From Planctomycetota bacterium (lineage in GTDB: Bacteria; Planctomycetota; Planctomycetia; Pirellulales; Lacipirellulaceae): a stretch of 64,000 nt of DNA. Of this stretch, positions 46,808 through 54,811 are shown one piece after another; position 1 is the first letter of the stretch; each line of letters opens with the position of its first letter. The position numbers and the translations under genes were made by a program. The stretch lies in NCBI GenBank assembly GCA_029259945.1, contig JAJDEF010000030.1:1-64000 (forward strand), given 5' to 3'. A model generated the notes under the pieces. It saw only the letters and a program-made list of their open reading frames with translations. It was not told the origin of the DNA and did no database searches.

Positions 46808-47668
46808 TCAACTCGTTAATCGATTCACGAGTCGTCGCTTCTTTGTATAGAGAAAATCCATGATTCCAGAAATCTGGAATCGGACCGTGGCAAGGCTCCA
46901 GTCGGCTTCGATATTGGTGCGGTGCAGTTGCAAAAGATTCACGCCGGGGCGGATCAGGCTATTGTTGGTCATAAAGCTTGCTTCAAATCCGGCATCTCGG
47001 ATGTGCTTTGCCGCCTGGGGGCTGTAGGACCACGCTTCTCCGCCAACCCAGCAGAAAACAGAAATTTCCCGCTCAAGCCTTTCCTCTAGGTGTTGCTTTG
47101 CATCGCCGATTTCACGGTGAAGTTGCTGCTCAGTAAGCTCTGCCCTCAGACGGATATGGGTTTCGGTATGACAGCCCACAACGTGGTGCTCGGCAAGATA
47201 TCGAACCTGTTCCCATGACATGGCGTAAGGCAGAGTTTCGACGTCACCATGAACGGTGAAAATGTCGTGCTCCTTTGCGAAATCAAGTTGCCGATCAGGC
47301 GGCGTGTCGATGAATCCTGTCGGAATGAAGAACCAACCGATGAATCCGTATTTTTCTAACAAAGGGGCGGCAACCTCTGCGTTGTCGCGCAAACCATCGT
47401 CGAACGAGATGATGAGCCCAGGTTTCTCATGGGGCCAAGTTCCGGCTGCCAGATGAGCTAAATCTTCGAGGCCAACGGGTACGAAATGCTTTTGGTAATA
47501 ACGAAGCTGCTGTTCAAACGTCTCCGCCCAACATTCGGGCACTGCGTGGTAGTTGACCGCACGAATGAATGGCCGAAAGCACAATTTCTGGATTCCGACG
47601 AGGGCTCGAAGTATGGCCAACTTGTCGAGTACCCCTGCCAGAAGCTCTTTTTTTTGTGGTGCCGCCAT
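46808..47668 (-). CDS. Polysaccharide deacetylase
   Basis: A 286-residue NodB-homology carbohydrate deacetylase. The nucleophile/metal segment SFDDGLRDN and the metal-binding HTETH are visible. The ATG at 47668 is chosen because the upstream frame is Arg-rich and lies in the small upstream gene. It begins 20 bases after the preceding 114-residue protein's stop. It should remove N- or O-acetyl groups from a surface or exported polysaccharide. Last gene of the SGNH-carbamoyltransferase operon. Confidence 0.9.
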   Translation of the reverse strand: MAAPQKKELLAGVLDKLAILRALVGIQKLCFRPFIRAVNYHAVPECWAETFEQQLRYYQKHFVPVGLEDLAHLAAGTWPHEKPGLIISFDDGLRDNAEVAAPLLEKYGFIGWFFIPTGFIDTPPDRQLDFAKEHDIFTVHGDVETLPYAMSWEQVRYLAEHHVVGCHTETHIRLRAELTEQQLHREIGDAKQHLEERLEREISVFCWVGGEAWSYSPQAAKHIRDAGFEASFMTNNSLIRPGVNLLQLHRTNIEADWSLATVRFQISGIMDFLYTKKRRLVNRLTS

Positions 47669-47688
47669 GTGTTGTCCGATCTTGGGGG

Positions 47689-48033
47689 CTAAAACATGAC
47701 GTAGATGAAAGGCGATACGTCGTCTTCGTCCTCGGTTTGTCCAGCGAGCTTTTCGGCCAGCGCGCCAATCGGCTCGCAAAGACCAAGCAGCTGTGGCTGC
47801 TCCTGGCTACTCCATAACTGACGAAGCTCCGCCTCGATTTTACTGGAATCAAAGCTAAACAATTCTTCACGATCAGTGGGATAGTCAACGTACCAGCTAT
47901 CCACCGAGTCATCGGGGCCGAGAGGCATTAGTTGGATATTGCTTTCTCGCAGCTCATTCGCCACGGGAACCAACTTCGTAGAAAAAAAATCGTGCACTTC
48001 ATCGTCGTGTGGTGTGGACTCAGTCGAGCTCAT
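47689..48033 (-). CDS. Small acidic protein in the carbamoyltransferase operon
   Basis: A 114-residue, acidic, soluble protein with no recognised domain. It has no signal peptide and no clear membrane segment. The frame is open much further, but ATG at 48033 has GGAGGA seven bases upstream and overlaps the carbamoyltransferase stop by 14 bases, so I prefer it. The position between a NodU-type carbamoyltransferase and a deacetylase suggests a partner in glycan modification. It is not a ThiS-like or carrier-protein sequence by eye. Confidence 0.65.
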   Translation of the reverse strand: MSSTESTPHDDEVHDFFSTKLVPVANELRESNIQLMPLGPDDSVDSWYVDYPTDREELFSFDSSKIEAELRQLWSSQEQPQLLGLCEPIGALAEKLAGQTEDEDDVSPFIYVMF

Positions 48034-49858
48034 ATTCTTTCCTCCAGTTTTCATCATCTTCTTGCTTGGGCTGATCAGACTTTCGCAGCAGGCAGTTTTC
48101 CAAAGCCAGCATGTCCATGTCAGTTCGCATGAAACATCGATAGGCGTCCTGAGGAGAACAGACAATCGGCTCTCCGCGGACATTGAATGACGTATTGACC
48201 ACAACTCCGCAACCGGTCAACTGCTTAAAAGCCGCGATCACGTCGTAGTAGGCGGGAGATACATCTCGCCGAACCGTTTGAACTCGGGCGCTATGGTCGA
48301 CATGCGTGACTGCCGGAATATCGCTACGGGGTTGTTTGACCAAAGACATCAAATCATCATCCCCCTTTTCGAAATTACTCCAGTCCATGGGCAACCGACG
48401 TTTACGCTCAACCGGTGCGACAAGTAGCATGTAGGGGCTTTCTCCCTCTAACTCGAAATACTCAGAACAATTCTCCTCTAGTACCGACGGGGCGAAAGGC
48501 CGGAACGATTCGCGATACTTAATCTTCAGGTTCATCAAGACCTGAGTCTCGCTATTGCGAGGGTCACCAAGGATAGAACGGGCTCCGAGAGATCGAGGCC
48601 CAAATTCCATGCGACCAGAAAAGTGTCCGACTACCCCACCTTCGGCAAGCACTTCCGCGATTTTCTCTGCACGCTCCTGGGGATCCTCGACCACTTCGTA
48701 AGGGTATCCGCCGCGATCAAGAAACGCCTTCACCTCGGTAGAAGAAAACGCGGGGCCCAAAAAACTTCCCTCTTGAGAGTCGTTGCCTTGGGAGTTGACC
48801 TGGCGCGGCACACCGAATTTGCGGTAAGAGGCAAGCAGGGCTGCGCCAAGCGCGCCCCCAGCATCACCCGAGGCAGGTTGAATCCATACGTTCTCGAAGA
48901 TTTTCTCTCGCAGCAACAGCCCGTTTGCCACACAATTTAAGGCAACGCCACCTGCTAAAACCAGATTTTCCATTCCGGTGATTTCACGCGCGTGCCGAGC
49001 CAAGCCCAGCACCACATCTTCGGTCACGACTTGCACCGAGGCTGCCAAATCCATCTCGCGCCTCGAGATTTTAGATTCTGGTGACCGAGGGGGCCCTCCG
49101 AACAGCTCGTCGAACCGTTTGTTCGTCATCACGTTGCTGTCCATGAACCCAAAGTATTCCATGTTCAACCGAAACGAGCCGTCCGGTTTGGTATGGATGA
49201 GGTTTTCTCGGATTTTGTCGACAAAGCGGGGCTTGCCGTATGGCGCGAGACCCATCAATTTGTACTCGCCTGAATTGACCTTGAATCCGCAATAATAGGT
49301 GAACGCGCTGTAGAGTAGCCCCAGAGAATGCGGGTAGTGGATCTCTTTATGCGCACGGATTCTATCACCCGAGCCCTCGGCGATACTGGTGGTTGCCCAT
49401 TCTCCGACGCCATCAATCGTAAGAATGGCAGCATCCGAAAAAGGAGACGGATAAAATGCCGAAGCGGCATGTGTCAAGTGATGCCGAGTAAACAGCACAG
49501 GGACTTCCGACTGCAGAGCGTCTCGAATGTATCGCTCGACGTGTACCTTCACTCCCAACACAGACGGCGCTGCTTTCAGCCATTGCTGCTCGCCGCGGGG
49601 GGCTACGGTTAATAGTGATTTCAACACCCGATCGAGCGTGAGCAAGGGATGGTCGTAGAAAACGACAGCATCGAGCTCGTCGACTTCAATAAACGCCTCT
49701 GCCAAGCAATAGTTGATCGCATGTTGCGGAAAGCGAGGATCATGCTTTTTGCGCGAAAATCGTTCTTCTTGTGCTGCCGCTACGATCTTACCATCCTGAA
49801 CAATTGCAGCTGCCGAATCATGGTAAAAGGCAGAGATTCCAAGTACGTTAACCGCCAT
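48020..49858 (-). CDS. NodU/CmcH-type carbamoyltransferase
   Basis: A 612-residue O-carbamoyltransferase-like protein. The N-terminal kinase-like ASKHA segment MAVNVLGISAFYHDSAAAIV and the downstream VAAAQEERFSRKKHD are characteristic; LAGGVALNCVANG and the C-terminal FGPRSLGARSILGDPR complete the family. It should carbamoylate a hydroxyl of a sugar or small molecule using carbamoyl phosphate and ATP. It follows the SGNH gene by 10 bases. With the SGNH protein and deacetylase it probably decorates an exported glycan, although an antibiotic-like target cannot be excluded. Confidence 0.93.
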   Translation of the reverse strand: MAVNVLGISAFYHDSAAAIVQDGKIVAAAQEERFSRKKHDPRFPQHAINYCLAEAFIEVDELDAVVFYDHPLLTLDRVLKSLLTVAPRGEQQWLKAAPSVLGVKVHVERYIRDALQSEVPVLFTRHHLTHAASAFYPSPFSDAAILTIDGVGEWATTSIAEGSGDRIRAHKEIHYPHSLGLLYSAFTYYCGFKVNSGEYKLMGLAPYGKPRFVDKIRENLIHTKPDGSFRLNMEYFGFMDSNVMTNKRFDELFGGPPRSPESKISRREMDLAASVQVVTEDVVLGLARHAREITGMENLVLAGGVALNCVANGLLLREKIFENVWIQPASGDAGGALGAALLASYRKFGVPRQVNSQGNDSQEGSFLGPAFSSTEVKAFLDRGGYPYEVVEDPQERAEKIAEVLAEGGVVGHFSGRMEFGPRSLGARSILGDPRNSETQVLMNLKIKYRESFRPFAPSVLEENCSEYFELEGESPYMLLVAPVERKRRLPMDWSNFEKGDDDLMSLVKQPRSDIPAVTHVDHSARVQTVRRDVSPAYYDVIAAFKQLTGCGVVVNTSFNVRGEPIVCSPQDAYRCFMRTDMDMLALENCLLRKSDQPKQEDDENWRKEYELD

Positions 49859-49868
49859 TCAGTCTTCC

Positions 49869-50861
49869 TTACTGGTCCAAATAAGACTTGATACAGGGTG
49901 CCAACGACGCGGCAAGCACGCGATGGCTTTCCGGAGTCGGGTGAATGTCCGTGCGAAACCGATAGTTCCGCCGTTCCGATCGAGGTGCTTTCAAAAAGTC
50001 AGGGAGCGGATCGTGAATCCGCGCCCCGGTCTCTTCTCCCAGCTCCCGAAATCGTGTCTGGTACGCTGTCGGATCCGCCATCTTCTCAACATAATGATAA
50101 AGAGGAAGAGGGCATACGATTACCGGGACAGATACCTCTGAAATCCATTGACTGAGAATCGCTTTTGTCAGAAGCCAATCCTCGTTCTCTGGCGAATCGT
50201 ACGCCGGAAGCGGTTGGTATCGTGTAACGCGTTGCGCGAGGTCTTTGGCGACCGAGCCAAACTTATTCACCGTTTCTCGCAGCCACACCAACTGTCCACC
50301 ACGATCGACGAACTGACCCTGATCTTCCGGCAATTGATCTTCAGGAATGGCATCGCGAGGGACGGGGCAGTGGTGTCGCTCCAATTGTCCGTCGGTGTCG
50401 ACCGAAAAATAGGGTTTGGCGAAAACAATCCGCTGTCCCTCCGTATTTTGATACGTCCGATAACGTGCCGCGACACGCCGTATGTTCTCCACCAGCACGG
50501 CAATGACCACGAGGTCACATTCAATATCCGACGCCATTTCTCGGTAAATCAAATATTGCTGATCCGTTCCGGTGCCGGAAAGACCAAAATTATAGACCTC
50601 TAGGTCGGAAACCTGCGATGCCAATAAGTCGCTGTATCGCGCGGCGTTGCTGACACCATCGGCTGCGGTGAACGAATCTCCGAAAAGGAGAACGCGGCGC
50701 TTGCCCGAAGTCTTGGGGCTTTGGAATTCAAAGTCAGAGCGAAAACCGGTTGTATTTACGCGTAAAAGATAGCCGCCATTTTCATGCGGAACACGGGTCT
50801 TCAATTCCGGGATGAACGTGTAACCAATCTGGGGATGATACTGATAGAGTTGCCTATTCAT
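49869..50861 (-). CDS. SGNH/GDSL hydrolase-like protein
   Basis: A 330-residue protein with the SGNH fold: LLFGDSFTAADG carries the likely nucleophile serine, YNFGLSGTGTDQ the conserved Gly/Asn block and DIHPTPESHRVLAASL the Asp-His pair. Esterase, acyltransferase or glycan-binding activity is possible; no signal peptide is visible. It is the first gene of an operon with a carbamoyltransferase and a polysaccharide deacetylase, which suggests acyl-group handling on the same glycan. A strong promoter is placed 81 bases upstream. Confidence 0.82.
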   Translation of the reverse strand: MNRQLYQYHPQIGYTFIPELKTRVPHENGGYLLRVNTTGFRSDFEFQSPKTSGKRRVLLFGDSFTAADGVSNAARYSDLLASQVSDLEVYNFGLSGTGTDQQYLIYREMASDIECDLVVIAVLVENIRRVAARYRTYQNTEGQRIVFAKPYFSVDTDGQLERHHCPVPRDAIPEDQLPEDQGQFVDRGGQLVWLRETVNKFGSVAKDLAQRVTRYQPLPAYDSPENEDWLLTKAILSQWISEVSVPVIVCPLPLYHYVEKMADPTAYQTRFRELGEETGARIHDPLPDFLKAPRSERRNYRFRTDIHPTPESHRVLAASLAPCIKSYLDQ

Positions 50862-50941
50862 CTCACAATGACGCTCGCAGAGTGCGCGAAAACTTCCTCC
50901 AATGCCGCAGACGTTCCCGTCGGGTGACGTTTTGCCCCCCT

Positions 50942-50971
50942 ACTATAACATGCACAAGAAACGAATGTCAA
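50942..50971 (-). promoter_or_regulatory. Strong sigma-70-type promoter for the SGNH-carbamoyltransferase operon
   Basis: On the minus strand TTGACA is followed by an 18-base spacer and TATAGT, both near-consensus. It points to the SGNH start at 50861. It abuts the truncated Rhs copy starting at 50985, showing that the Rhs fragment has no matching promoter of its own there. Confidence 0.6.
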
Positions 50972-50984
50972 TTCTTCCACTACC

Positions 50985-51959
50985 TTGGAGATAAACCGGT
51001 ACGACGGCCTCAACCGACGGATCGTGAAGATCGGTACCATCGTGGGCGCAACATCCGGGGAAGGGGAAGGGGAAGAAGAGGAGGAGAACACCTACGATTA
51101 TTACTACAACCGGCAGTGGCAGGTGCTAGAGATTCGCAAGAACGCCGATGTCGATCCCGAAAAACAGTATGTCTACCACCCGCAATATGTCGATTCGATC
51201 GCCCTGCGGGATTACGATGCAAATCTGGACGGCACCAGCGTGCGGCATTATTATCTGCAAGACGCCAATTTTAATGTGACGGCAATTACCGACGCCACCG
51301 GAACCATCGTCGAGCGGTACAGCTATACGCCGTACGGTGAAGTGACTATCATGGATGCAAGTTACACAACTCGCGCCTCGTCACTCGTAGCTAATGAACT
51401 CCTATTTACTGGAAGACGCACCGACCCGGAAACGGGGTTGCAGCTCAACCGAAACCGTTTTTGTGATCCGCAAATGGGGCGGTGGGTGACGCAGGATCCG
51501 ATTGGGTATGATGCTGGGTCGTACAATATGTATGAGTATATAGCCAGTCAGCCGACTTACTGGGTTGATCCGAGTGGACTTCATGGGATTTATGATCCGG
51601 GGACTGGAGATTTGGGGCCTGCACCTCCGGGCCAGGGTCCTGTACCTCCATATCCTGTTTGGCCTCCCCCGAAGCCTCCGGAGCCTGACCCGGAACCTTC
51701 ACCAGATTGGTGGATGGATGACCCTGGCTTAGGACCATCCTGGAGTCCATTTGATTGTCTCGCTGGGATGGGTTCAGGAATTCTTCGCAAATGTTGTCCG
51801 AAGCCCCGCTTTGGTGGAGGTGGAAATAATGGGCCTGACCCAGGACCTTTTGATGATTATTACGGTGGTGGTCCGGGACACAAACCTCCGGTTCCGCAGG
51901 GCGGCCCTGGAAATATGGGGACTAATCCTCAGTGGGGTCCCCCAAACAGATGGAAATAA
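50985..51959 (+). pseudogene. Rhs core fragment, 5'-truncated, with Pro/Gly-rich tail
   Basis: A 324-codon open frame encoding only the C-terminal part of an Rhs/YD-repeat shell protein. It begins inside a YD repeat (NRYDGLNRRIVKIGTI), continues through RYSYTPYGEVTI and the core signature GRRTDPETGLQLNRNRF..DPQMGRWVTQDP and reaches the WVDPSGL terminus. The TTG start is not that of a normal Rhs, which would need hundreds more residues and a signal. After the core end comes a Pro/Gly-rich tail of about 125 residues with no toxin domain I recognise. The upstream 120 bases hold the SGNH promoter, so it is likely a remnant or a silent cassette. Confidence 0.7.
51181..51477 (+). repeat. Rhs core repeat, copy 1
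   Basis: This 297-base segment recurs at 53687-53983 without gaps and with about 27 mismatches by hand count, most of them silent or conservative. The match starts at the CGCAATATG motif and ends at GATCCGCAAATGG. Two copies in direct orientation flank the Sel1 and kinase-like genes, which makes recombination between them possible. Confidence 0.85.
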
Positions 51960-52031
51960 AAATCCTAGGCAATATTGAAGGCCTCACGATCCGCTTTTTC
52001 TGTCCGGCTAGACGAGGGGTGGTGCGCGCAA

Positions 52032-53081
52032 ATGATTGACAATGCCAACAACTTAGTTGATCAAGTTCTCAAGATTCTGATGAGAGACAACCAGATTTCG
52101 CCGAAGCATTATTCTGATCTGGAAGAAATCGCTGCGAATAGGCACCCTGAAGCGAATCGACTTCTTGGTTACTTGTACGAACATGGCATCAATGTGGAAA
52201 CCAACCTAGAAAGGTCACTCTCATACTATAAATTGGGCGCAGAAGCACAATCCGGGGCCGCTGCATACAATGTCGGAGTTATCTACTTGGACACAGCACA
52301 ATACTCTAACCTCACTGGACTTGGTTCGCCAAAAGAGAGACATGCGCAAGGGATTGAATGGATGAACCGAGCAGTAAGTTTGGGTGACACGTTTGCACTT
52401 GTCTACCTGGGCGACCTTTACAAATCTGGACGAGGTGTGGTTCAGGATACCAGTCAGTCTCTAGACTTCTATCAACGTGCGAGTGACCTTGAAAATCCAG
52501 AGGGTCTGGCTCGTTTAGCCTGCTGTTATCGAGATGGATTTGGGGTAAATGCCGATGTCGACCGCGAGGTTGATTTACTTCAAGCATCGTGCTCCAGGGG
52601 TAACAGTTGGGCATGCTCCCAACTTGGCCGTTATCACTCTGAAGAGGCGGGCCCTTGCGATTTGGATGAACATGAGGCAATGCGTTATTTTGAATCGGCA
52701 GCCGACTTGGGTTCAACTCCTGAATTAGCATGGTTCGGTGAAGCCCATGCAATGGGCGTTCATGGCTTCAAACGCGACTTTGGCAAAGGACTACCTTTTT
52801 TGGATCGAGCGGCTAAAAATGGTGTAGCGAGGGCAAAATACGTATTGGCTGTATTGATGGCACGAGGAGACATCGTTGAAAGCGATTCTCATACAGCTTT
52901 TAACTTGTGTAAAGAAGCGGCGGTAGCTAAAGAAGTGGATGCTCAATATATGCTAGGCCGGATGTTTGAGCGAGGAGATGGGGTGAAGCGGAGCACCTCT
53001 GAAGCCATCTACTGGATTAAGCAAGCTGCAGAAAATGGCCATCAACAGGCCGGAAAGAAATTGAATGAATTAAGTAAGTAG
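52032..53081 (+). CDS. Sel1-like repeat protein
   Basis: A 349-residue helical solenoid of about eight Sel1 repeats, each with the AxYxLGxxYxxGxGVxxD pattern (examples near residues 110-150 and at the C-terminal AQYMLGRMFERGDGV). The ATG at 52032 is one of two options; the frame reaches back to 51975. No signal peptide seen. Sel1 proteins scaffold protein complexes. Directly downstream of an Rhs C-terminus such a gene can serve as an immunity or partner protein, but that is inference. Base composition is more A/T-rich than the flanking operons, which suggests the island was acquired. Confidence 0.8.
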   Translation: MIDNANNLVDQVLKILMRDNQISPKHYSDLEEIAANRHPEANRLLGYLYEHGINVETNLERSLSYYKLGAEAQSGAAAYNVGVIYLDTAQYSNLTGLGSPKERHAQGIEWMNRAVSLGDTFALVYLGDLYKSGRGVVQDTSQSLDFYQRASDLENPEGLARLACCYRDGFGVNADVDREVDLLQASCSRGNSWACSQLGRYHSEEAGPCDLDEHEAMRYFESAADLGSTPELAWFGEAHAMGVHGFKRDFGKGLPFLDRAAKNGVARAKYVLAVLMARGDIVESDSHTAFNLCKEAAVAKEVDAQYMLGRMFERGDGVKRSTSEAIYWIKQAAENGHQQAGKKLNELSK

Positions 53082-53192
53082 CGACGGTCTTAAATTTCAA
53101 GTGGTTTGGGTAAAATCCCAGGGTTTATTTTCTTTGAGGATGGCGTTGAAAAAAGAAAACGGGACCAGGTCTAGTTCGTAAGACGATCTATT

Positions 53193-53624
53193 GTGTCGGA
53201 TAAAGTATTGTCTTTTCTCCCGATACCTGACTATGATTCTTGCGGCATGAATAAATTGACAACATTTTGTAATGTCACCGAGCTTAGCCGCCTTGTTACT
53301 AAAGAGGAACTGGGCTCTCTTCGAGTCCTTTTTCAAGGTCAAAAAAAGAAGTCTCAAAATGAGCGGGAAGAACTCCTTGCATTTGTGGAATTCTTAATTG
53401 AGGCCAGGAAATTAACACGTTGGCAAACTGAGATGTTACTGATGGGAAAACACAGAGGCTTCTTTATAGGAAATTTTGTGCTTTTAGATCGATCACCTAA
53501 GAATTTATCACATGCTGTTTTTAAAGCCCGAGAACGTGACTCGAATACCATTGTTATGCTAGAGGTTGATATGTCTTCTAAAACCAGTGATGGAAAAGAT
53601 ATTGCCTACCGTGTAATTTCATAG
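53193..53624 (+). CDS. Degenerate kinase-like linker protein
   Basis: A 143-residue protein. The segment LTRWQTEMLLMGKHRGFF followed by GNFVLLDR matches the region just before and into the glycine loop of planctomycete Ser/Thr kinases (usually LTRWQ, then G-K-Y-x-L-L and a Gly-rich loop). Here the loop is lost (SPKNLSHAVF) and the lysine strand is replaced by VMLEVDM, so no kinase activity is expected and the frame ends after the N-lobe start. GTG at 53193 or ATG at 53247 could be the start. It lies inside the Rhs-repeat flanked island. It may be a vestige or a small regulatory domain. Confidence 0.6.
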   Translation: MSDKVLSFLPIPDYDSCGMNKLTTFCNVTELSRLVTKEELGSLRVLFQGQKKKSQNEREELLAFVEFLIEARKLTRWQTEMLLMGKHRGFFIGNFVLLDRSPKNLSHAVFKARERDSNTIVMLEVDMSSKTSDGKDIAYRVIS

Positions 53625-53631
53625 TAAGCAG

Positions 53632-53678
53632 GCTGCGTGCAGCGATAGCGTAACGCAGCTTTCAATCCCTAGTGGGAT
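53632..53678. repeat. Two small inverted repeats at the left junction of Rhs copy 2
   Basis: GCTGCGT and ACGCAGC (53632-53659) are 7-base arms around 14 bases, and ATCCC/GGGAT (53665-53678) around TAGT form another hairpin. They sit between the kinase-like gene and the second Rhs copy. They may be remains of a palindromic element that inserted at the break of Rhs homology. Confidence 0.4.
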
Positions 53679-53686
53679 CACTCCTA

Positions 53687-54066
53687 CGCAATATGTCGAC
53701 TCGATCGCCCTGCGGGATTACGACGCCGAACTGGACGGCACCAGCGTGCGGCATTATTATTTGCAAGACGCCAATTTTAATGTGACGGCGATTGTCGACA
53801 GTGCTGGAACAGTGGTCGAGCGGTACAGCTACACGCCGTACGGCGAAGTGACTATCATGGATGCAAGTTTCACAACTCGCGCCTCGTCACTCGTAGCTAA
53901 TGAACTCCTATTTACTGGAAGACGCACCGACCCGGAAACCGGGCTGCAGCTTAATCGGAATCGTTTTTATGATCCGCAAATGGCAGCAGATCATCACCTC
54001 CGCGTCTCTGCGAGAAACTACCCGGCCAAAAATATCGATGGAACCTTCCTGATCAATGCACGATAA
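53687..54066 (+). pseudogene. Second Rhs core fragment, truncated on both sides
   Basis: The Rhs homology runs from 53687 to 53983 as a direct repeat of 51181-51477. The reading frame is open from 53686, and the first candidate start is at 53746. At the end the DPQMGRW core is cut after DPQM and replaced by unrelated residues ending at 54066. The replacement carries CCTCCGCGTCTCTGCG, resembling short repeats in the following intergenic region. It lacks both the shell N-terminus and the terminal core and so is not a working Rhs. Confidence 0.75.
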
Positions 54067-54110
54067 TAACGCCTACACCCTGTTCTTTGAAAATCCAAAA
54101 CACGAATCGG

Positions 54111-54155
54111 CGCTAATCTTCGCTTATAAAAATTAGCGTCAATAGCGAAGATTAG
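54111..54155. repeat. Inverted repeat with mutually exclusive stems
   Basis: CTAATCTTCGC (54113-54123) and GCGAAGATTAG (54145-54155) form a perfect 11-base stem. CGCTAAT (54111-54117) can instead pair with ATTAGCG (54132-54138). The overlap gives two alternative folds, as in attenuators, but no downstream gene is close on either side. Confidence 0.5.
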
Positions 54156-54265
54156 TGTTTACCCGTTTATCGGAAAACTTTTTCGTCAAAGAGTCTCCGA
54201 GTTCTCTGTGAACTCTGTGGCTAAAATAGCGGTCACCTTTTTTTGACAATAAAGGCACTCACTTT

Positions 54266-54483
54266 GGACAAAATAGGACAAAACCCCACCGACTTTTGTC
54301 CAAGTAAATCGAAAGAAAGCTCTGCGATTTCAGAATCTACAGCATGCCAAAGTAGACAAAACCCAAGAGTTTTGTCCGCCAAACCCCCAAACAGCCCGAT
54401 TCGTGCCAAAACTCACCCCACTAAAAAACAAAAACCCCGATAAACAAAGTCCCAAGCACCAACAGCACCCCCGACTTTTGTCC
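54266..54483. repeat. Cluster of GGACAAAA / TTTTGTCC words
   Basis: GGACAAAA occurs at 54266-54273 and 54276-54283 and its complement TTTTGTCC at 54294-54301 and 54476-54483; GACAAAAC/GTTTTGTC form a perfect 8-base palindrome around CCAAGA at 54355-54376. CCGACTTTTGTCCA appears twice (from 54289 and 54471). Spacing is irregular and in both orientations, so this is not a CRISPR. Confidence 0.5.
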
Positions 54484-54582
54484 ATTTTGTCACCAACCCC
54501 CATGCCAAAACTCCCACCCCTGTCTCCCCCCACTAGGCGAACTGCAAAGTCGCAATTGCATGAAATAAAATAAAAAAACTGA

Positions 54583-54660
54583 ACCACAGAGCGGCATAAC
54601 AGAGAACACTGAGAAAAGCTTGTTTTCAAGCACTCTGTGCTGCTCTGCGTCCTCTGTGGT
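54583..54660. repeat. 78-bp palindromic element
   Basis: ACCACAGAG at one end and CTCTGTGGT at the other form 9-base terminal inverted repeats; an inner GAAAAGCTTGTTTTC adds a second small palindrome. It resembles short dispersed intergenic repeats found across many bacterial genomes. No transposase is inside. Confidence 0.5.
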
Positions 54661-54729
54661 AAATCTTTTCTTCCTGTCTTTTTTACCGTACCGACTTTGC
54701 AGTCGTTCTGGCCCCGTCCACATCCAATC

Positions 54730-54757
54730 TTGACCACCCACCTGCGCTCGCTATACT
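54730..54757 (+). promoter_or_regulatory. Sigma-70-type promoter for the CpsB-like gene
   Basis: TTGACC at 54730-54735, a 16-base spacer and TATACT at 54752-54757, leaving about 50 bases before the ATG at 54812 (GAGGAG eleven bases before it). Good match and proper distance. Confidence 0.5.
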
Positions 54758-54811
54758 CCTCGCCACTTTTCCGCTTGGTGTTTCTGTAAATAGCGAGGAG
54801 AAACTCGTACG

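Larger units (their letters stand above)
54067..54811. other. Repeat-rich intergenic region after the Rhs island
   Basis: No gene is supported in these 745 bases. They hold a competing-stem inverted repeat (54111-54155), a cluster of TTTTGTCC/GGACAAAA words (54266-54483), a palindromic element (54583-54660), related CTCTGTG words near 54200-54228, and the promoter of the CpsB-like gene. Open frames here, including a 198-codon minus frame, look like chance. Confidence 0.6.

Noticed and set aside
50985..54066. Insertion sequence or prophage
   Set aside because: No transposase, integrase or terminal inverted repeats enclosing the whole island were found; Rhs homology explains the duplicated segments.
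54243..54490. CRISPR array
   Set aside because: The TTTTGTCC words have irregular spacing, both orientations and no constant-length spacers; no cas gene is nearby.
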